Shown here: one piece after another, positions 11,602-15,926 of the stretch | Numbering within the stretch: the stretch's first letter is position 1 | Layout of the letters: every line of letters starts with the position of its first letter | Assembly: GCA_050699055.1 (NCBI GenBank) | Contig: JBOHCT010000091.1 | Span: 1-15,926, forward strand | DNA: 15,926 bases | Direction of reading: 5' to 3' | From: JBOHCT01 sp050699055 | GTDB lineage: Bacteria > Actinomycetota > Actinomycetes > Streptosporangiales > JBOHCT01 | Position numbers and translations under genes: made by a program | The notes under the pieces: model-generated | What the model saw: only the letters and a program-made list of their open reading frames with translations | The model's database searches: none | What the model was told of the DNA's origin: nothing

Positions 11602-12847
11602 TTAGGAGGATGCGCTCCCAGCGTCGGCGTCCAGCAGGTGGTACGTACGCTTTCCCCTGCGGAGAAGCACCCACCGGCCGTGCACGAGATCGTGGGGGGA
11701 GAGCGATCGTTCCGCCTCCGCGCGCTCACCATTCACATAAGCGGCGCCCTGGGCGATGGTGCGCCGGGCGCCGCTGAGCGACGACGCCAGCGGCGTGCCG
11801 GCGAGGACCCTCGCGAGGTCACAGGCGACGAACCCCGTGGCCGGCACCTCCCCGGCCAGGAAAGCCAGCGCCTGCGCCGACGCCTCTGTGGGCGCTCGGC
11901 CGAAGAGGACCGCGCTTGCCTCTTCGGCGGCGTCCGCCGCGCTGGCACCGTGCACGATCGTCGTCACCTGCGGGCGAGACGACGCTGGCCCGCGCGTTCT
12001 TGGGGCGCGTCGGCGTGGGCGGCTGCTATCGCCCTGCATTCCTCGACGGGCAGGAGCGTGAGCTGGAGCAGGAACCGCTCGATGTCGGCGTCGGCAACGT
12101 TCATCCAGTACTGGAAGAGCTGGTACGGGGAGGTGCGGTCGGCGGCGAGCCACACAACCCCGTCTTCACTCTTGCCGAACTTCTTGCCGTCGGAGCGGGG
12201 CAGGAGCGGCCATGTGAAGGCGTGGACGTGCCGACCGTCGGCCTTCCTGATCAGGTCGACGCCGGCGAGGAGGTTGCCCCATTGGTCAGAGCCGCCGACC
12301 TTGGACCTCGACGCCGCGCGTGCGGCAGAGGTGCAGGTAGTCGTGCGCCTGGAGCAGCTGGTAGCTGAACTCGGTGAAGGAGATACCGTTGTCGCTCTCG
12401 AGCCGCGCCCGCACCGACTCTCATCATCTGGTTGGCCGTGGCGTGCTTGCCGATGTCTCGTAGGAATGACAGCAGGCTGATCGACGCTGTCCAACCCAGG
12501 TTGTTCACCAGCGGGACGCGGCTGATCCGCTCGAGTTGCTCGGCAATGCGGCCGGTGTTTCGCGCGAGGGCTTCTTCGTCGAGGAGGTTGCGCTCCTTGG
12601 AACGCCCCCCAGGGTCGCCGATCATTACGGTTGCCCCGCCGGCGAGCGCCAACGCCTGATGTCCGGCATCGGCGAAGCGGCGCAGCACGAGCAGACCGAT
12701 CAGGTTGCCGACGTGGAGGCTGTCAGCACTCGGGCCGCATCCGTAATAGATCCTAGCCGGACCTGCGGCAAGCCGCTTGCGCAGCGCGTCGCGGTCGGTG
12801 CTGTCCTGGACAAGGCCACGCGCCTCGAGGTCCGCGAGAAGATCCAT
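11602..12847 (-). pseudogene. tyrS: Tyrosyl-tRNA synthetase, nearly full length, broken by three frameshifts
   Basis: TyrRS charges tRNA-Tyr with tyrosine. The reading starts at ATG 12847 (MDLLADLEARGLVQDS) and is spread over four phases. Phase one (12847-12422) has the HIGH-type motif LHVGN and ALAGGATVMIGDPGG. After NQMM, about 5 nt are missing, moving to ESVRARLESDN...LHLCRTRGVEVQ (12420-12301). One extra base near 12300 shifts to VGGSDQWGN, then the KMSKS-type motif KFGKS and TSPYQLFQYWMNVADADIE (12299 to about 11970). One missing base near 11969 shifts to VTTIVHG and the C-terminal S4-like RNA-binding region (11967-11602, TAA). Reassembled, it gives about 420 aa, the normal size, with both catalytic signatures intact, so inactivation looks recent. 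None of the shifts lies in a long homopolymer. It is probably a second TyrRS, since an essential single copy could not be lost. Sequencing error is the main alternative. Confidence 0.9.
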
Positions 12848-13023
12848 GTCTGTATGGTTCCATGCGGGTTCCAGCGACCCCGTCACATCGTGATCGCGCC
12901 TGCTCGCCGACGACGGACACTCACATCGCCCCACCTCGGGGCGTGGCCCTTCGAACGGCTGGGGCGAGGCGCCGAGTTCCCAGTTCAATGCCCTGATCAC
13001 CAGAGCCCGGGGCTTCCGCGGCG

Positions 13024-13047
13024 CGGCCGCGCTCATCGCCGCGGCCG
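13024..13047 (-). terminator. GC-rich hairpin downstream of the GNAT gene (possible terminator)
   Basis: A perfect 8-bp inverted repeat (CGGCCGCG and CGCGGCCG) with an 8-nt loop lies about 35 nt after the GNAT stop on the minus strand, inside the 234-bp gap before the tyrS remnant. No T-run follows, so it is at best a U-less actinobacterial-type terminator. The rest of the gap (12848-13081) shows no supported gene. Confidence 0.35.
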
Positions 13048-13081
13048 ATTTCGTCCACGGCGGCCTATGCTCCGATTCTCC

Positions 13082-13768
13082 CTACTGACGAACAACGATC
13101 GACTCCTGAATGTCGGGGAGAGCCGCAACGGCTTCTCCGTTCCGTGAAAGGTGTTGTTGATACCTCGTTTCTACCGGTCGGAAGCCGCTGCTCGTGAGGC
13201 GCGCCGAAGCGGCGAATGTGTGTTTGATAACGAGTATGTATGCCGCGCGCAGTAGGACTAAACCGAGACTTTCAGATAATCCACACTGTAACTGGACTAC
13301 GAACCCTGCATCTTCAACTCTATAAAAGAGCTTGGAGTTGCTTACTGGTACACCAAGCTCGGCATAAAAGTGCTGAGCTTGGACGTTGTCCTGGTCGGTC
13401 GTCCACTCCACGCGGGTGCAATGGTACTTGGCTGCGGTCTGGTAGAGACTACGCATGAGGAGCTTGCCGACTCCTCTTCCCCGCGCAGCCTCAACCACGT
13501 ACAGCTCCTTCAGGTACAGCGAGCGCGTGAGCCCCGCGGCTGGCCACAGAAAGGAGTAGGACGCGAGGCCCACGAGCTGACTATTGTTCCATGCGAGCAG
13601 GGCGTATGCGGACGGCGGGTCGCTGAAGATAGCTTCGTGGATCTGTTGCAACCGAAGCTCGTGCGGCTGGACCTCGGACGCACCGTAGAAGCGGTCCATC
13701 TCTTCAGCCAACACAGCGATCGGTTCCGCGTACGTAGGCTCGGCGGGAGTCACAACGGTCAAGCCCAT
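13082..13768 (-). CDS. GNAT-family N-acetyltransferase with abnormal C-terminal extension
   Basis: The ORF has 228 aa. Residues 1-152 form a complete GNAT domain: LYLKELYVVEAARGRGVGKLLM (about 84-105) is motif A, with the acetyl-CoA pyrophosphate loop R96-G-R-G-V-G101, and TRVEWTTDQDNVQAQHFYAELGV (about 118-140) is the motif B region. FYRVE at 148-152 is where such proteins normally end. The last 76 residues resemble no domain I know and use many A/T-ending codons, suggesting read-through into former non-coding DNA after stop-codon loss. The domain transfers acetyl from acetyl-CoA to an amine; the substrate is unknown. The gene starts within the end of the XRE regulator gene (10-bp overlap) with its own GGAAAGAGGT site, so the two are translationally coupled. 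Confidence 0.85.
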   Translation of the reverse strand: MGLTVVTPAEPTYAEPIAVLAEEMDRFYGASEVQPHELRLQQIHEAIFSDPPSAYALLAWNNSQLVGLASYSFLWPAAGLTRSLYLKELYVVEAARGRGVGKLLMRSLYQTAAKYHCTRVEWTTDQDNVQAQHFYAELGVPVSNSKLFYRVEDAGFVVQLQCGLSESLGLVLLRAAYILVIKHTFAASARLTSSGFRPVETRYQQHLSRNGEAVAALPDIQESIVVRQ

Positions 13769-15066
13769 ACCTCTTTCCGGTCAGTTGTCATCATGAGTGC
13801 CTCGTGGAGGTCGCGGGCAGCTGGCAATCTTCGTTGTGCTGTGGATAGGCCGTTCAGCAGTTCGTGGCCGCGCAGGGCGATAATGCCTCGACGTTGGGAC
13901 TCGCTCAGCGCGATTATCGTCTCGCTCGCGTACTTTAGACCGCAAGTTCGGTTTAGAGCGTCGGCGGTGTCGCCGCTATACGCGAGACAGCTTGCTCGGT
14001 CAAGCCGCGTCATGGCCCAGTCCGTGTAGTCACCGGGCATGCACAGCTGAAGCGCGCGGTCCTGCGCAATGAACGCGGCCCTGAGCTCACGCAGGTGAGT
14101 GTAGGCGCTGCCCGCGTGGAAACGCAGTTGTGCCTCGTTGTAGCCGAAGGCGGAGGGGACGAGGGCATCACCGTCCAGTTGCGCAGTTACTTCCTCGGCC
14201 CGCGCAAGCGCTGCGTGAGTCTCCCGTCGCCGTCCCATTGCCGCGTTTGCCCGTGCTTCGAGAGCCGCGGCCAGCGCCGCACCTACGCACGGCGTCGCGG
14301 GTACGACGCCCTGAGCGTGCTGCGCCACGTCTACTGCCTCGCGCAGGTCACCGCCGTAGTAGTGGCCGTAGGCTTCCTGAGCCAAGACCCAGGAGCGCGT
14401 TTGCGGGTCCCCCGCCTCATTCGCGGCAAGGCGCGCGGTCCGCGCCCACCGGCGGGAGGCGGGACGGTCGTCGAGCTTGCAGAAGGTGAGACACATCAAC
14501 CCCGACATGCGGGCGACCAGGCGAGTCAGCTGACGGAGCGTTGCCGCCGAGCGACGCCGCTGGAGCAGCTGACCCAGCTCCACCAGGTCGACAGTGAACT
14601 CGTCCAAGAACGCGGCTGCCGGGCGATCCCGTGTCGCCGGCCCGTAGCGGAGGAGTGTCCGCCGCCACTCCTCGAGACTGGTCCCAGTCATTGAGCCGTC
14701 GCTGAGCGCGTCGTTCAACCTCTGTCGCAGCCGCTCCGCCTGACGTGGGCTGTCGAGCGTGCCGGAGCGCCCCCACATCTCACCAGCGGGGGTCACGTGC
14801 TGAGTCGACCGCGCCCAATCGCCGCCGCCGCTGGAGAGGAGCAGCGCGAACCGCTGCTGGGCGTCGTTACCGGCTTGGGCCAGGTCGGCGTCGAGCAACT
14901 GCTGGGTCTCGTAACGTAGCCGCGCCCGTTCCCCCTTGTTCTCCAGGTTGGATAGCGCCACCTCGCTGACCCCCAGGTGCGCGGCGTAGTCGCGTAGGCT
15001 CATGCGCTTGGCCTCGCGGAGCGCTTTCGCCTCGCGACCAGACCACCGCGCCACTACGGCGCCCAT
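13759..15066 (-). CDS. XRE-family regulator with HTH domain and TPR-like C-terminal region
   Basis: The protein has 435 aa. The N-terminus WSGREAKALREAKRMSLRDYAAHLGVSEVALSNLENKG-type sequence is a helix-turn-helix of the XRE/Cro class (about residues 9-60), with the recognition helix near SEVALSNLEN (34-43). The remainder is an alpha-helical, Ala/Arg/Leu-rich region with TPR-like periodicity. It includes GDPQTRSWVLAQEAYGHYYGGDLREAVDVAQHA-type helical pairs, as found in large actinobacterial XRE regulators that sense peptides or metabolites or act as cluster switches. AAGGATC about 6-9 nt before the ATG serves as ribosome site. It overlaps the GNAT gene downstream by 10 bp and is divergent from the peptide-oxygenase genes, so it probably controls both directions; that is inference from layout. 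The effector is unknown. Confidence 0.87.
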   Translation of the reverse strand: MGAVVARWSGREAKALREAKRMSLRDYAAHLGVSEVALSNLENKGERARLRYETQQLLDADLAQAGNDAQQRFALLLSSGGGDWARSTQHVTPAGEMWGRSGTLDSPRQAERLRQRLNDALSDGSMTGTSLEEWRRTLLRYGPATRDRPAAAFLDEFTVDLVELGQLLQRRRSAATLRQLTRLVARMSGLMCLTFCKLDDRPASRRWARTARLAANEAGDPQTRSWVLAQEAYGHYYGGDLREAVDVAQHAQGVVPATPCVGAALAAALEARANAAMGRRRETHAALARAEEVTAQLDGDALVPSAFGYNEAQLRFHAGSAYTHLRELRAAFIAQDRALQLCMPGDYTDWAMTRLDRASCLAYSGDTADALNRTCGLKYASETIIALSESQRRGIIALRGHELLNGLSTAQRRLPAARDLHEALMMTTDRKEVWA

Positions 15067-15080
15067 CTGCTTGATCCTTC

Positions 15081-15091
15081 AGCGTGACGCT
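15081..15091. promoter_or_regulatory. 11-bp palindrome in the regulator leader (candidate operator)
   Basis: AGCGTGACGCT is a perfect 5+1+5 palindrome 15-25 bp upstream of the XRE start codon, just before its ribosome site. A second short palindrome, GGTACC, follows at 15096-15101. Position and symmetry fit a site for the adjacent HTH protein acting on its own transcript and perhaps on the divergent genes. No -10/-35 elements could be assigned with confidence. Confidence 0.4.
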
Positions 15092-15231
15092 ACGTGGTAC
15101 CGCAAGCACTCTAAGGGAGACAGGGGGAGCAGAACTAGGGCCTAACTGGGGCATCGGTTGGTGTTGCCGCCCGGACCGTCGGAAGCAAGGTGGTCTCACG
15201 GGATGAAGGCTCAGGTAGCAGGAGGCCACGG

Positions 15232-15387
15232 ATGGACCCGATGCCGCTTGGCAGACCGCGCTTCGAGTCCGCCTCGCCGCAGCGCGCCGCCTTGTCGGTC
15301 GGCGCCAGCCTCGCTCCTGTGTTCGAAACGGTGCTGCGCACGATGGTGTCCAGCGTGCTCGAGAGTCGTCGAGGAGGGTCGCCGTGA
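15232..15387 (+). CDS. Small 51-aa peptide, unknown function, coupled to oxygenase gene
   Basis: An ATG with a perfect AGGAGG (15220-15225) six bases upstream opens a 51-codon frame with strongly GC-rich third positions, matching real coding sequence here. The peptide begins MDPMPLGRPRFESASPQ, has a hydrophobic, probably helical middle (ALSVGASLAPVFETVLRTMV) and ends SRRGGSP. Its stop overlaps the oxygenase start (GTGA), so the two genes are translationally coupled. I do not recognise a family. A RiPP precursor modified by the oxygenase or regulated by the divergent XRE protein is an attractive idea, but only the gene order supports it. An alternative in-frame GTG at 15190 has no comparable ribosome site. 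Confidence 0.65.
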   Translation: MDPMPLGRPRFESASPQRAALSVGASLAPVFETVLRTMVSSVLESRRGGSP

Positions 15388-15851
15388 AGGAACTTGTGCT
15401 GAACAAAGACGAACTGTTGGAGACCGCCAGGCTCCTGGAGTTCGTGAAGGGTCGCTGGGTGTCGGCGGACGACCCTGACTTTCTGTTCGAAGCGCCGCTT
15501 CTCGGCCGTCGGCTGCCGGTTCGGGTCCAGGGGTTCCTCAACCGCTTCCGCAGGGAGGAGGGCGGCTACTGTCTGGTGCGCGGCCACGCCGTGGACGACA
15601 GCGGCATAGGGTCGACGCCCGCGCACTGGAACGCGTTGGCAGAGCCTTCGCCGACACTCGATCACGATCTGCTGCTGGTCCTCTATTCGGCTTTGTTGGG
15701 AGATGTCTTTGGGTGGGCGACCCAACAGGACGGCAAGCTGGTGCACGACGTGCTCCCGATCAAGGGCATGGAAGGGGAGCAACTTGGTTGCGGGAGTGAA
15801 GAACTCCTTACCTGGGAGCCGTTCGGAAACTCGCTTCTCAGTAGCGCATGA
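15384..15851 (+). CDS. TauD/TfdA-type (clavaminate synthase-like) 2-oxoglutarate oxygenase, truncated N-terminal part
   Basis: The ORF has 155 aa from GTG 15384, with GGAGG six bases upstream and a 4-bp overlap with the peptide gene. Residues 1-144 resemble the N-terminal half of Fe(II)/2-oxoglutarate oxygenases of the clavaminate synthase/VioC group. Family-like stretches are GYCLVRGHAVDDSGIG, LLLVLYSALLGDVFGWATQQ, VHDVLPIKGMEGEQLG and GSEELLTW. In the family this is followed at once by the first iron ligands (H-x-E) in a segment like HTEDAFHP. Here Trp144 is followed by EPFGNSLLSSA and a stop, about half the usual length (about 330 aa). No other frame downstream continues the family sequence, so this is not a simple frameshift. 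Without the iron and 2-oxoglutarate ligands it cannot be an active oxygenase. Insertion of a mobile element or a rearrangement at about 15819 is the likely cause. Confidence 0.75.
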   Translation: MKELVLNKDELLETARLLEFVKGRWVSADDPDFLFEAPLLGRRLPVRVQGFLNRFRREEGGYCLVRGHAVDDSGIGSTPAHWNALAEPSPTLDHDLLLVLYSALLGDVFGWATQQDGKLVHDVLPIKGMEGEQLGCGSEELLTWEPFGNSLLSSA

Positions 15852-15926
15852 CTAAAGGATCCACCACATCGCTCGCTGATGTCCGCGCGTGGTTATCTCC
15901 GCCGCCAGCCGAAATTATTGTAATAA
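15848..15926 (+). CDS. Unrecognised ORF start, partial at window end
   Basis: An ATG in an ATGA overlap with the truncated oxygenase stop opens a frame that stays open for the last 26 codons (MTKGSTTSLADVRAWLSPPP...). The end is more AT-rich than the surroundings. There is no ribosome site of its own. It begins only about 28 bp after the point where oxygenase similarity ends, a distance typical between an insertion-sequence tip and its transposase start. Too little is visible to name a family. Confidence 0.35.
   Translation, partial: MTKGSTTSLADVRAWLSPPPAEIIVI

Noticed and set aside
15091..15106. TGGTACCGC resembling the T-box core of aminoacyl-tRNA synthetase leaders
   Set aside because: Only eight fixed bases match, it is not upstream of a synthetase gene, and no specifier stem or terminator is visible; chance match.
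12953..15829. 9-bp inverted match (CGAACGGCT near 12953 and AGCCGTTCG near 15822) bounding the accessory genes as possible element ends
   Set aside because: Nine bases is expected by chance over this distance in GC-rich DNA; similarity does not extend and no flanking duplication is seen.

Overview
The window comes from a high-GC actinobacterium. Third codon positions are strongly G/C, GTG starts are common, one surface protein ends in an LPFTG sortase signal, and Mfd is of the actinobacterial type. The species cannot be named from this sequence alone.

Layout. (1) 1-1977, minus strand: the 5' 659 codons of a polysaccharide co-polymerase (Wzz-like) fused to a BY-kinase-type P-loop domain, running off the window edge. 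Its nucleotide-binding motifs are degenerate. (2) 2264-5814, plus strand, divergent from the first gene: a two-gene unit with an ATGA overlap. It encodes a large sortase-anchored beta-propeller-like protein and a GH26-like secreted glycoside hydrolase. Together (1) and (2) look like the edge of an extracellular polysaccharide locus: chain-length control, a wall-bound protein and a glycan-cleaving enzyme. (3) 5999-7624, minus strand: a lone APC-family amino acid permease. (4) 8019-11579, plus strand: complete mfd, preceded by a 394-bp non-coding stretch with inverted repeats. (5) 11602-15926: accessory DNA. On the minus strand lie an XRE-type regulator, an overlapping GNAT acetyltransferase, and a near full-length tyrosyl-tRNA synthetase broken by three frameshifts. 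On the plus strand, divergent from the regulator, lie a 51-aa peptide ORF with a perfect AGGAGG site, then (GTGA overlap) the N-terminal half of a TauD/TfdA-like 2-oxoglutarate oxygenase, then (ATGA overlap) the start of an unrecognised ORF that runs off the end.

The most interesting part is 11.6-15.9 kb. The divergent regulator-acetyltransferase // peptide-oxygenase arrangement resembles a small self-regulated biosynthetic (possibly RiPP-like) cassette. Three of its neighbouring genes carry damage or displaced ends: frameshifts in tyrS, a 76-residue abnormal tail on the GNAT protein, and oxygenase truncation just before the expected iron ligands. All family assignments come from reading motifs; no database search was possible.
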